Below are positions 47,445 through 55,990 of a stretch of 64,000 bases of DNA, one piece after another. Position 1 is the stretch's first letter; each line of letters begins with the position of its first letter. The notes below the pieces were generated by a model. The model was not told the DNA's origin. It saw only the letters and a program-made list of their open reading frames with translations, and searched no databases. The stretch covers positions 248,001 through 312,000 of the forward strand of contig NZ_RQFW01000012.1 of assembly GCF_004770145.1 (NCBI RefSeq), read 5' to 3'. Origin of the DNA: Leptospira bourretii. Lineage in GTDB: Bacteria > Spirochaetota > Leptospiria > Leptospirales > Leptospiraceae. A program made the translations under genes and the position numbers.

Positions 47445-48877
47445 TAGTGGTACTTAGTCTCTACGGTGTATTCTACAGTGACGGTTTCGTTTGGTTTTAA
47501 AGGAACATCTGCATAAGCTCTTGTTGCTGATTCTTTTGTAAATTTATGAGAGGATTTTGTAATGGTCCAATCACCCCATAGGCTTGCATAAAACCGAACT
47601 TCGATTTCTTCTTTTTTTCTGTTTCGGATTTCTGCGGAGTAGGTTGATTTATCTCCACGAGAAAGTTTGAACACTTCGTTTGAGAGTCGTTTTCCATTTG
47701 CCACTACATCAAAGGCCTGGCCTGTTCGAATTTTCACTTCTTCGTTTTCAGGAGTGTGATCGATTGTATCTTCGCCTAGTAGTTGTTGTCTTCCTTTGGA
47801 ATCTGCTTTGAAAACACGTATGGTTCCTTGTGGGAGAGGGCGACCTAAATTGTTTTTCTTCGCATTTTTAAAGATGTATTTGATGGTTGCGTTATTGAAA
47901 TTTTTTTCATTTCCTTCATACATAGGTAGGTTTTCAAAAACAAAATACTTTTTGATTTCGATTCCTTCTGATTGAAAGAGTTGAACCTGTTTGGTTTGGT
48001 TGTAACCAATGTTTGTTGGCTGGTCCAAAGTATATAAATAATATTCAGACAAATTCTCTTGGTTGAATTCCGGTGCAGCGACAGATTCATCATACTCTTT
48101 CATCATTGTTTTTTTGACGGCGCGAGGTTGCATTGCGTAGGTGTTGCTTTGATTAGAAATTAAATTCACCTTTCCTGCCACGAGTTGCAAAGTTGCATTC
48201 TTAAATTCAGCGCCTGAGTTGTTATTCAAAGTCACCCAAGAGTTCAGTCCGCAGAGATTTTCTTCTTTATCCAAAACAAGGATATAATCAGCTGACCAAC
48301 CAAGTCCATTCGTTTGGTAAGAAACTTCTAAGGTTTGGTCCTTTTCTAAATCGTTTTTCAATTTCCAAACGAGTGTAGGTTTCGCAAAAAGATTTTCAGG
48401 AATGGTAGGAACGGTCACTCGTCCGTTGTATCCAAGAGAAATTTCATCTCCAATTTTATACACTGGGTTTCCATTGTTTGAAATTAACGTCGCTTTGACG
48501 GATGTTGTTTTCTCTTTGGTTTCATTGTAAAGGGTGACTTCCTTGCCAATGTATTTGTCCATCAATCGTTCTGGTGAAATTAAATCGTATTCGTAGTTTT
48601 GTTCAAAGACTGTGAGTTTTTTAGGATCTTCTCCCTTCACTCGTACTGTTTGTGGGATGATTTGAGAAGGAACATCTTCGAAACGTAAAGTTCGAATTCC
48701 TTTTGATAAATTCAATTGACGAGTTTCCCTTACAAGGCCAATGCCTCCATTGTAAATGGTAACACTGACTGATTTGCGGTCCGATTGTGTGGACATATCA
48801 AAAGCAGAATCAGAGGTAACCCCTGCTGTAAAAATCAGAAGTGTGAGAGTGGTTAAGGACAATATTTTGGATTTCAT
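47444..48877 (-). CDS. Exported DUF4139 domain protein
   Basis: From the ATG at 48877 (MKSKILSL) the product is 477 residues with a signal peptide. The DUF4139 fold is seen in VSVTIYNGGIGLVRETRQLNL, the EVSYQTNGLGWSADYILVLD segment, WVTLNNNSGAEFKNATLQLVAG and a late KTVTVEYTV-like end. These are beta-rich envelope proteins, function unknown. It is coupled to the flavoprotein downstream. An earlier ATG 51 bases up is less likely because the signal peptide would begin with acidic residues. Confidence 0.82.
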   Translation of the reverse strand: MKSKILSLTTLTLLIFTAGVTSDSAFDMSTQSDRKSVSVTIYNGGIGLVRETRQLNLSKGIRTLRFEDVPSQIIPQTVRVKGEDPKKLTVFEQNYEYDLISPERLMDKYIGKEVTLYNETKEKTTSVKATLISNNGNPVYKIGDEISLGYNGRVTVPTIPENLFAKPTLVWKLKNDLEKDQTLEVSYQTNGLGWSADYILVLDKEENLCGLNSWVTLNNNSGAEFKNATLQLVAGKVNLISNQSNTYAMQPRAVKKTMMKEYDESVAAPEFNQENLSEYYLYTLDQPTNIGYNQTKQVQLFQSEGIEIKKYFVFENLPMYEGNEKNFNNATIKYIFKNAKKNNLGRPLPQGTIRVFKADSKGRQQLLGEDTIDHTPENEEVKIRTGQAFDVVANGKRLSNEVFKLSRGDKSTYSAEIRNRKKEEIEVRFYASLWGDWTITKSSHKFTKESATRAYADVPLKPNETVTVEYTVETKYH

Positions 48878-48969
48878 GAATTCTCCCATGAGCATTCTAC
48901 AGTCTTCGAATGTAAAAAACGAATGCAACCAAAATCGTTGGGGGAAAACTGCACTTTAAGAGGATTCAT

Positions 48970-49833
48970 ATGGCAAATGTAGTGAAAATCGGGGTCATTG
49001 GTGGAACTGGCCTATATTCAATTGATGGAATGGAAATTATCAAAGAAATCCATCCAGAAACTCCCTGGGGCAAACCATCTGACACGATAACCATTGGTCG
49101 TTTTAAAGGGAAAGAAATTGCGTTTTTGCCAAGACATGGAAAAGGACATTTTTTAAATCCGAGTGAAGTTCCGGCCCGAGCCAATATTGCCGCATTAAAA
49201 CAGTTAGGCGTAGAAGAAATCATTGCATTTAGTTCTGTAGGAAGTTTACGCCAAGAAATTGCTCCAAGAGATTTTGTGATTCCTTCACAAATCATTGACC
49301 GCACAAAAGCACGGGCAGCAACTTTTTTTGAAAATGGAATGGTGGCACATGCTCCCTTTGCAGATCCATTTTCACCTGGCCTCGGTAACAAAGTAGAAGA
49401 AGCAGCAAAACTCATCAACCTTCCCATTCATTCCAACAAAACACTCATTTGTATGGAAGGTCCATTGTTTTCAACAAGAGCCGAATCTCATATGTACAGA
49501 TCTTGGGGAGCAGATATCATCAACATGACTGTCCTTCCAGAAGCAAAACTGGCAAGAGAAGCAGAGATTCTTTACCAAATGGTTTGTATGTCAACCGATT
49601 ACGATTGTTGGAAAGAAGATGAAGCTCATGTTACTTTGGAAATGGTTCTTGCGAACTTAAGTGCCAATGCAGACACAGCAAAGAAATTACTCTCTGCACT
49701 CATTGATCTTTTAGGAAAGTCAGATGACACGAGTCTTGTGGGGAGCACAAAGTTTTCGTTGGTGACTGCTCCTGAAAAGAGAAACCAGGAACAAATAAAC
49801 AAATTAAAATATCTTTTTCCGACCTACTTTTAG
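48970..49833 (+). CDS. mtnP: 5'-methylthioadenosine phosphorylase
   Basis: MtnP phosphorolyses MTA to adenine and methylthioribose-1-phosphate, the salvage of polyamine or SAM by-products. The 287-residue protein has IGVIGGTGLYSI, FLPRHGKGH, the phosphate-binding TVLPEAKLAREAEI and MEGPLFSTRAESHMYR. These fit MTAP rather than purine nucleoside phosphorylase in general. AGAGG precedes the ATG. Its end overlaps the STAS gene tail-to-tail by four bases. Confidence 0.9.
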   Translation: MANVVKIGVIGGTGLYSIDGMEIIKEIHPETPWGKPSDTITIGRFKGKEIAFLPRHGKGHFLNPSEVPARANIAALKQLGVEEIIAFSSVGSLRQEIAPRDFVIPSQIIDRTKARAATFFENGMVAHAPFADPFSPGLGNKVEEAAKLINLPIHSNKTLICMEGPLFSTRAESHMYRSWGADIINMTVLPEAKLAREAEILYQMVCMSTDYDCWKEDEAHVTLEMVLANLSANADTAKKLLSALIDLLGKSDDTSLVGSTKFSLVTAPEKRNQEQINKLKYLFPTYF

Positions 49834-50222
49834 TCTGAACTGACAGCTTGTTCCAAAGTGGGAAAAATTTGGAGCAGGCTTCTTAGTTTTGTTAATTCCA
49901 AAACGTATCTTACTTTTTCAGAAGGGGATATGATTCGAATGTATCCTTTTTGTTTCATCAGTCTAGAGTGAATTCCCAGACAAACTCCAAGTCCAGAACT
50001 ATCAATATAACTGACTTGTTCAAAGTTTAAGAAAACATGATTGATTCCTTTGGAAATAAGAATTTCCAAATTTTCTTTCATCACCTGTGAATTGTATAGG
50101 TTGATTTCTCCTGACAATTCAAAGTAAACAGCAGTTTCTGGGAGGGGGACAAATCTCTGTTGGAGGACTTCCATTTTGAAATCTCCACTTTCAACTGTGT
50201 AATCACTCCAGTTTTCGATCAT
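49830..50222 (-). CDS. STAS domain protein (anti-sigma antagonist)
   Basis: A 130-residue STAS domain with the canonical loop YIDSSGLGVCLGI (about 82-94), so regulation by serine phosphorylation is plausible. The N-terminal ELSGEINLYNS is usual. It overlaps the galactokinase stop with its ATG (ATGA), and no kinase or phosphatase lies close. How a STAS protein relates to galactokinase is unknown. Confidence 0.88.
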   Translation of the reverse strand: MIENWSDYTVESGDFKMEVLQQRFVPLPETAVYFELSGEINLYNSQVMKENLEILISKGINHVFLNFEQVSYIDSSGLGVCLGIHSRLMKQKGYIRIISPSEKVRYVLELTKLRSLLQIFPTLEQAVSSD

Positions 50223-51388
50223 ATCAAAACTTCCTTTACCCCGTCTGAAATTTGAAACTTGTAAAAGTCTATCGCAACGTTAAACTTTTGTTGATAACTT
50301 TTTTTCAAATCTTCTTCAATTTTAGAAAAATGGTCTTTGGTATCTAGTACGAGTACGCATCCACCGAATCCGCCACCAATCATTCTCGCACCAGTGACGC
50401 CTAGCCTCTGCAAAGAATCAACAATGAAATCAATTTCGGGACAAGAGACCTCAAATTCTTTGGATAAAGACCAATGAGTTTGAAATAGTGCAGAACCAAC
50501 TTCTTTGAAATTACCTGATTCCAAATTTTCAATCACAACTTTGGTTCGTTCTCGTTCAGAAGTTACGTGTTTGGTTCTTTTTGTTTCTTCTTTTGTTAGG
50601 TGACATTGATCAATTTCGGAGTCTGAAAGATTCACATCGTACAATTGTGTAAAATTTGGATACTTTGCTTTAATTTTTACCAATGCCGATTCACATTCCG
50701 ACCTGCGTTTGTTATAAGCACTATCTTTTAAACTATGTTTAACATTAGAGTTGATTAAATAAAATTCGTAATTTCCTAAGTCGAAGTGGTGGTATGTATA
50801 CTTTAGAGTTTCAGTATTTAAGGAAATACAATCATCCTTTTTGCCTACCGCAATGATGAATTGATCCATGATCCCACATTTTGTTCCCACAAAATTATTT
50901 TCAGCTTTTTGTCCGATTAGTGCAATCTCCTCTCGAGATAACGAAAACCTGAAAGTTTCTTTGATCGCATAACCCGTGACCACTTCAAAAGCTGCTGAGG
51001 AAGAAAGTCCAGAACCCTGTGGAATATTTCCATCTACTAATAAATCGAATCCAGGAACAACATGGCCTTTTTTTTCAATTTCAAAAATGACACCTGCAAT
51101 GTAGTCAACCCATGGAGATTTTGAATTTGGTGATAATGGTTTTTTGAGTTCTACTGTTTGATTATAGGAAACCGAATGCAAACGATAGTTTTGAGATTCA
51201 TTGGGTCGCAATAATACTTGGACAAAAAAGTCAATGGCTGCAGGGAGAACAGTTCCACCCAAATAATCAACGTGTTCCCCTATTATATTGATTCTAGCCG
51301 GTGCCCGAAATAAACGAGGCGGTTGATTTGTTTTTCCAAATATTGATTCAAATTGATTCAAATTTTCTTTACTTCTAAAAGAATCCAC
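50219..51388 (-). CDS. galK: Galactokinase (GHMP kinase)
   Basis: A 389-residue GHMP kinase phosphorylating galactose. N-terminal RAPARINIIGEHVDYLGG is the galactokinase signature; GSGLSSSAAFE (about 131-141) is the ATP loop; CGIMDQFI follows; the late GARMIGGGFGGCVLVL closes the site. Length is normal. No galT or galE is adjacent. It leads the pair with the STAS gene. Divergent from pgi. Confidence 0.9.
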   Translation of the reverse strand: MDSFRSKENLNQFESIFGKTNQPPRLFRAPARINIIGEHVDYLGGTVLPAAIDFFVQVLLRPNESQNYRLHSVSYNQTVELKKPLSPNSKSPWVDYIAGVIFEIEKKGHVVPGFDLLVDGNIPQGSGLSSSAAFEVVTGYAIKETFRFSLSREEIALIGQKAENNFVGTKCGIMDQFIIAVGKKDDCISLNTETLKYTYHHFDLGNYEFYLINSNVKHSLKDSAYNKRRSECESALVKIKAKYPNFTQLYDVNLSDSEIDQCHLTKEETKRTKHVTSERERTKVVIENLESGNFKEVGSALFQTHWSLSKEFEVSCPEIDFIVDSLQRLGVTGARMIGGGFGGCVLVLDTKDHFSKIEEDLKKSYQQKFNVAIDFYKFQISDGVKEVLI

Positions 51389-51432
51389 TTCATCTTCCTT
51401 TCGATGCTATACTTTATTCAAGGACTGGTGCT

Positions 51433-52779
51433 ATGTCGAACTTAAAAATTTCGGATAGATTTGCGAAATCTTTTCTTACTGAAACTCTGATTCAAAATGA
51501 ATTGGAAAAGGCGGAAAAAGCGCGCCAAACCTTACTCCAAAAAACAGGACATGGAAATGAATTTTTAGGTTGGGTTGATCTACCAGGAAAAATTAGCGGG
51601 GATGATCTCCAAAAGATAAGAGTAGCCGCAGAAACCATTCAGTCCCACTCACAGTATTTGGTCGTTGTTGGAATTGGTGGTAGTTACCTAGGGGCACGAG
51701 CAGTGATCGAAGCATTAACTCCTGAATTTAGTGCTCCAGAGACTCAAAAGAAATCCGTAAAAATCATTTATGCAGGACATCATCTGGATGCTGATTATCA
51801 TTCTCGACTTTTGGCTTTTCTGGAAAATAAAGAATTTTCCGTAAATGTTATTTCAAAATCGGGAACAACAACGGAACCGGCGATCGCCTTTCGTCTGTTA
51901 CTTTCTCTTTTAGAACGTAAATATGGAAGGGAAAATGTAAAAAAAAGAGTTTTTGCAACGACTGACAAAGAAAAGGGAGCTTTAAAACAATTAGCTGATG
52001 AATACGGGTTTCCTACCTTTGTGATTCCTGATGATGTGGGTGGACGTTACTCTGTGTTTACTCCTGTTGGGTTGTTGCCGATTGCTGCGGCAGGTTTCAG
52101 CATCAACAAACTCATTGATGGCGCAAAACAAATGGAAACCGAATTAAAATCAAAATCGGCATCTGATGGAAATATAGCCACTATCTATGCTTCGATTCGA
52201 AATGCTCTATATACAAAAGGGAAAAAAACTGAAATATTGGTAAGTTATAGTCCTGCTTTAGGCTTTTTATCCGAATGGTGGAAACAGTTGTTTGGCGAAA
52301 GTGAAGGAAAAACAGGAAAAGGAATTTTTCCTGCATCAGTTCAATTCACCACAGACCTACATTCTATGGGTCAATACATTCAGGATGGAGAACGACTTTT
52401 GATGGAAACTGTCATCAAAGTGGAAGCTCCCAAACAAGATGTTTATTTAACAGAAAAAACAGACGATCGTGATGGTTTGAATTATTTGGCAGGAAAAAAA
52501 CTTTCTGAAGTGAACCAAAGTGCTATGTTGGGAACATTGATTGCCCATAGAGACGGTGGAGTTCCTTGTTTGGAAATCACTTTACCAACTTTGAATGAAG
52601 AGATTGTTGGAGAATTATTGTATTTCTTTGAATTTGCTTGTGGAGTTTCTGGTTATATGTTAGGTGTAAATCCATTTGACCAACCAGGTGTTGAAGACTA
52701 TAAAAACAATATGTTTGCCCTACTTGGCAAAAAAGGATTCGAAAAAAGAAAAGAAGAAATCTTAAGTCATATAAGATGA
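51433..52779 (+). CDS. pgi: Glucose-6-phosphate isomerase
   Basis: 448 residues, the length of the shorter bacterial isomerase. Motifs are VVGIGGSYLGARAVIEAL (about 77-94), ISKSGTTTEPAIAFR (the phosphosugar-binding SIS part), and the conserved late EWWKQLFGESEGK and GYMLGVNPFDQPGVE. TATACT followed by AAGGA at normal spacing lies before the ATG. It overlaps the following convergent gene by 18 bases. Confidence 0.94.
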   Translation: MSNLKISDRFAKSFLTETLIQNELEKAEKARQTLLQKTGHGNEFLGWVDLPGKISGDDLQKIRVAAETIQSHSQYLVVVGIGGSYLGARAVIEALTPEFSAPETQKKSVKIIYAGHHLDADYHSRLLAFLENKEFSVNVISKSGTTTEPAIAFRLLLSLLERKYGRENVKKRVFATTDKEKGALKQLADEYGFPTFVIPDDVGGRYSVFTPVGLLPIAAAGFSINKLIDGAKQMETELKSKSASDGNIATIYASIRNALYTKGKKTEILVSYSPALGFLSEWWKQLFGESEGKTGKGIFPASVQFTTDLHSMGQYIQDGERLLMETVIKVEAPKQDVYLTEKTDDRDGLNYLAGKKLSEVNQSAMLGTLIAHRDGGVPCLEITLPTLNEEIVGELLYFFEFACGVSGYMLGVNPFDQPGVEDYKNNMFALLGKKGFEKRKEEILSHIR

Positions 52780-53484
52780 GTTTACAAACGATTGAATTTT
52801 GGAGAGTTCCGTTCCAAATATATCTTTTGTGATATAAGAATCCCAAAGTTCTTTTGTTCCTAAATCAAGAACCGTACCGGAGAAAATTTCTCCGGTAATC
52901 TCTCCTTTGTTTGCACATTCCTTAAAAATATCAGACAGATCATAATATTTATTTTTTTCTAAATGGATAAGACAATTTGGATTTAATAATGCTAGGCCAA
53001 TATAATAATTGGATCCTTTTCCAAAGTTCAATTTTCCGTTTTCACCGATATCGATTTTCGTATAATTTTGATTTGGTGGTATTGGAAGTAGGTATAAATG
53101 AATTTTTATCGGTTGAGGTAATTGGAATTTTGGAAAAAAATTAGGATTTGGAAAAAGTAATGTATCCGGATTGATTAACAAAATTGGTTCTTCATAATAA
53201 TTTTCAGGTAAACCAGTTCGAATTCCTCCCGCTGTACCGAGAATTTCTTTTTTTTCTTCTAAAACCTCAATTGGGAATTGCGAAAAGTTCTGAACATGAG
53301 ATTTAATTTGGTCACCTAAATAATGTGTGTTGATCCAAACCTTTGAAGTATTCCATTTTTTCAAAAGATACAAACTATAATCCAGAAGGGTAATATCTTG
53401 AATTTTTAACAGAGGTTTCGGGTTACTTTCAGTGAGAATTCCCATACGTTTTCCAAATCCAGCTGCTAAAATGAATGCATTCAT
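52762..53484 (-). CDS. NDP-sugar nucleotidyltransferase, MurU-like
   Basis: A 240-residue nucleotidyltransferase: AFILAAGFGKRMGILTESNPKPLL at the N-terminus, INTHYLGDQIKSHV and GTAGGIRTGLP, all found in MurU and mannose-1-phosphate guanylyltransferase relatives. It is coupled by a four-base overlap to a kinase of AmgK type upstream. In Pseudomonas that pair makes UDP-MurNAc from recycled MurNAc, which bypasses the normal route. The pairing is the main support for this sugar specificity; otherwise another sugar phosphate is possible. Confidence 0.78.
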   Translation of the reverse strand: MNAFILAAGFGKRMGILTESNPKPLLKIQDITLLDYSLYLLKKWNTSKVWINTHYLGDQIKSHVQNFSQFPIEVLEEKKEILGTAGGIRTGLPENYYEEPILLINPDTLLFPNPNFFPKFQLPQPIKIHLYLLPIPPNQNYTKIDIGENGKLNFGKGSNYYIGLALLNPNCLIHLEKNKYYDLSDIFKECANKGEITGEIFSGTVLDLGTKELWDSYITKDIFGTELSKIQSFVNSSYMT

Positions 53485-54464
53485 AAATTCTTAAAGTCCT
53501 TATGGCGGCTTAATTCATCACGGAGACTTCTGACAAAAATATATAGTGAATCGGCAAACATTCCTAATTGAATGATTTCTTCCAATTGGTTCAAACAAGA
53601 TATGATCGAAGGTTTAAATTTATTTTTTCCATGATCAGTCACCATTCGAAAATATGTTCCTAGAGCCTTAAATGATCTCTGTAAGGCCTGAAGATAAAAA
53701 GTATCGTTGAATTTTTTGGATTGGTCGATATTTCGTTTTTGAAATTCCTTTAACATTAAAGAACGAAAATCTCTGGGCAGCGGGTAATAAGCATCGTATA
53801 AGATGGAAGCTAAATCGTATTGTGGGACTCCCATTCTTGCATCCTGGAAGTCAATTAACGCATAATCAGAATTTGGCGATATTAAAATATTTCTACAGTG
53901 AAAATCTCTGTGAGTAAAAACATTAATAGGGTATTTGTTTAAATACCCAACTGTTTCTTCAATAAAGGCTCTCCCTTCATTGGATATTTCTGTTTTGATT
54001 TGAAATAATTGTTTAAATCCTTCAAATTTTTCCAAAGTTAAATTAGTTTCAAAACTAAGTTTTTCAGTATCAAATTTTCGGTTTTTTACTAGAGAAGGTG
54101 GATCGAGTGATTGGAGTTTTAAAATTAGATCAATTAGTATTGGAAACTTATTTTTATAATCATTTAGAGCATAGGAACTAAAATCTTTTAATCCTTCAAA
54201 ACTCATAAATGTAAGTCCGAGTTCTTTATTTGTTTCTAAAACTTTTGGAACGTGAACTCCATTTGCATTCAGAAACTCGGATAGAATGATAAAGTCTTCA
54301 TTTACTGTTTCATCGGCGCAAACAACTACTTCTTTTTTTTGAGAAGTTGTAATTCGAAAGTACCTACGTGTGGATGCTTCTTCTTGTAACGGTTCTATGT
54401 TTGGGTTTTTACCATAACGGGAAAGAACCAATTCTAATTGTGAGTCATTTAATCCTGGATACAC
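53481..54464 (-). CDS. Sugar kinase of the aminoglycoside-phosphotransferase fold, AmgK-like
   Basis: A 327-residue APH-type kinase. EEASTRRYFRI is the family's N-lobe start, THRDFHCRNILI the catalytic loop with Asp and His, and LIDFQDARMGVPQYDLASIL the metal-binding DFQD segment. That layout matches the anomeric MurNAc/GlcNAc kinase AmgK. It overlaps its nucleotidyltransferase partner and starts nine bases after the kinase-receiver gene, so all may be one long transcript. Confidence 0.8.
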   Translation of the reverse strand: MYPGLNDSQLELVLSRYGKNPNIEPLQEEASTRRYFRITTSQKKEVVVCADETVNEDFIILSEFLNANGVHVPKVLETNKELGLTFMSFEGLKDFSSYALNDYKNKFPILIDLILKLQSLDPPSLVKNRKFDTEKLSFETNLTLEKFEGFKQLFQIKTEISNEGRAFIEETVGYLNKYPINVFTHRDFHCRNILISPNSDYALIDFQDARMGVPQYDLASILYDAYYPLPRDFRSLMLKEFQKRNIDQSKKFNDTFYLQALQRSFKALGTYFRMVTDHGKNKFKPSIISCLNQLEEIIQLGMFADSLYIFVRSLRDELSRHKDFKNL

Positions 54465-54472
54465 TGAAGCTA

Positions 54473-55990
54473 CTATGTTTCTAAAAGCTTAGGAAAAATA
54501 AAATGAAATTTAGAACCTTGGCCTGGTGAAGATAAAATTTCTAATTGAATATCAAAATTATCAACGATTTGTTTGACAACAAACATTCCAAGTCCAGTAC
54601 CTTTTCCTAATTCTTTCGTGGTAAAGTATGGTTCATAAATTTTGTCTAAGGTTTCTGGAGACATACCTTCCCCATCATCTGACACGATTAGGTGAGAGTA
54701 TCTTTTATCCTGATAGGTTGAGATTTCTATTGTACCGATGTTATTGGTAGCATCCGCTGCATTAAGAAGAATGTTGGAAAGTAATAAGGCAAATTGATCC
54801 GAATTCATTTGGATCGGAATTTCTTCCGAAGTTTCTTCTCTTTTGATGTGGCAGTATTTTAATTTAGCTGTTTCTTTGAACACTTGGAGGACGGCAGAAA
54901 TTTCTTTGTTCAAATTCAAAGTTTTGGATTGTTCATTGTTTGATTTCAATGATTTCCCAAGTTGCAATAGGTTGGAAGTTAAAGCTCTTAATTTTTCTGT
55001 TTGGTTTAAAGTAACTTTTAATGCCCGATCTTTTAACATTGTGTCCGCATTTTCTCGAGAGGCCATCTCCACAAAACCTTGAATGGCGGTAAGGGAGTTG
55101 TTGATTTCGTGTCCAATGCTTGCGGCCACAACAGATAAAAAAGCCCTTCTTTCGGAGTGAATGAGTTGTTCCACCATCACTTTTTTTTGTGTTACATCTC
55201 GAATGACACCCGTATAATACGTATCTCCATCTAAACTATAGGAACAAATTGCAATATCTGCTAAAAAAGTGGTAAGATCAGAACGAAGTAAAGTTACGTC
55301 AGATAATTGAAGGGTGGATTTGTTTTCCTCTTCACTTAAAACTTTAGAAACCTGCGCCATATACTTTTGCATTTTATTTTCAGTGAACAAAAGATGAACA
55401 GACTGTCCAATGAGATCCAGAGGTGTATGAAAACGAAACATTTCAAAACTAGCTTTGTTTGCAGAAACAATCGTTAATTTGGAATCAATAGTGATCACTG
55501 CATCGGAAGTTGCATTTAATATAGCAGCATTTTGTCGATTTAAATCTAAATTTTGAGTTCGTAGTGCTTTTTCTAATTTTTCCGATAACATTAGTTTTTC
55601 TAAATCGGAATCTTTTTGATTTTTGACCTCTAATGCTCGTTTTACGACAGATAGAATCTGAGTTCTGTCTACAGGTTTTGATATATACTCGAATGCATGA
55701 TAACGAATTGCTGATTCTGCCGAAGAAAGATTAGGATTTCCAGTGATGAGAATTACCGGCAAATTGATTTGTTTTTCGGCGATAAATTTTGTAAAATCAA
55801 TGCCAGACATCCCTGACATTAGAATATCAGAAATAACGACTGAAAAAGGTTCACCTGAGGATATCCTTTGGATAGCTTCGGAAGCAGATTCGGCGAGTTC
55901 AATTTGATAGCCTTCGCGAGATAAAACTCTTTTTAAAGCAACTCGAATGTCTTCTTCGTCATCGACGATTAAAATTTTATCCATTGTCAT
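54473..55990 (-). CDS. Hybrid protein: receiver, PAS, histidine kinase
   Basis: 505 residues. Order: receiver (1-120, acidic DD at 10-11, acceptor D55 in ISDILM, K105 in ISKPV), linker helix, PAS (about 150-275), H-box with H294 in SIGHEINNSLTA, and ATPase at the end (ends about 500; DDGEGM and GKGTGLGMFV). No membrane segment, so soluble. The receiver at the front is rare compared to the usual C-terminal placement. It begins within the end of the next kinase gene (14-base overlap), so both are co-expressed. Confidence 0.9.
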   Translation of the reverse strand: MTMDKILIVDDEEDIRVALKRVLSREGYQIELAESASEAIQRISSGEPFSVVISDILMSGMSGIDFTKFIAEKQINLPVILITGNPNLSSAESAIRYHAFEYISKPVDRTQILSVVKRALEVKNQKDSDLEKLMLSEKLEKALRTQNLDLNRQNAAILNATSDAVITIDSKLTIVSANKASFEMFRFHTPLDLIGQSVHLLFTENKMQKYMAQVSKVLSEEENKSTLQLSDVTLLRSDLTTFLADIAICSYSLDGDTYYTGVIRDVTQKKVMVEQLIHSERRAFLSVVAASIGHEINNSLTAIQGFVEMASRENADTMLKDRALKVTLNQTEKLRALTSNLLQLGKSLKSNNEQSKTLNLNKEISAVLQVFKETAKLKYCHIKREETSEEIPIQMNSDQFALLLSNILLNAADATNNIGTIEISTYQDKRYSHLIVSDDGEGMSPETLDKIYEPYFTTKELGKGTGLGMFVVKQIVDNFDIQLEILSSPGQGSKFHFIFPKLLET

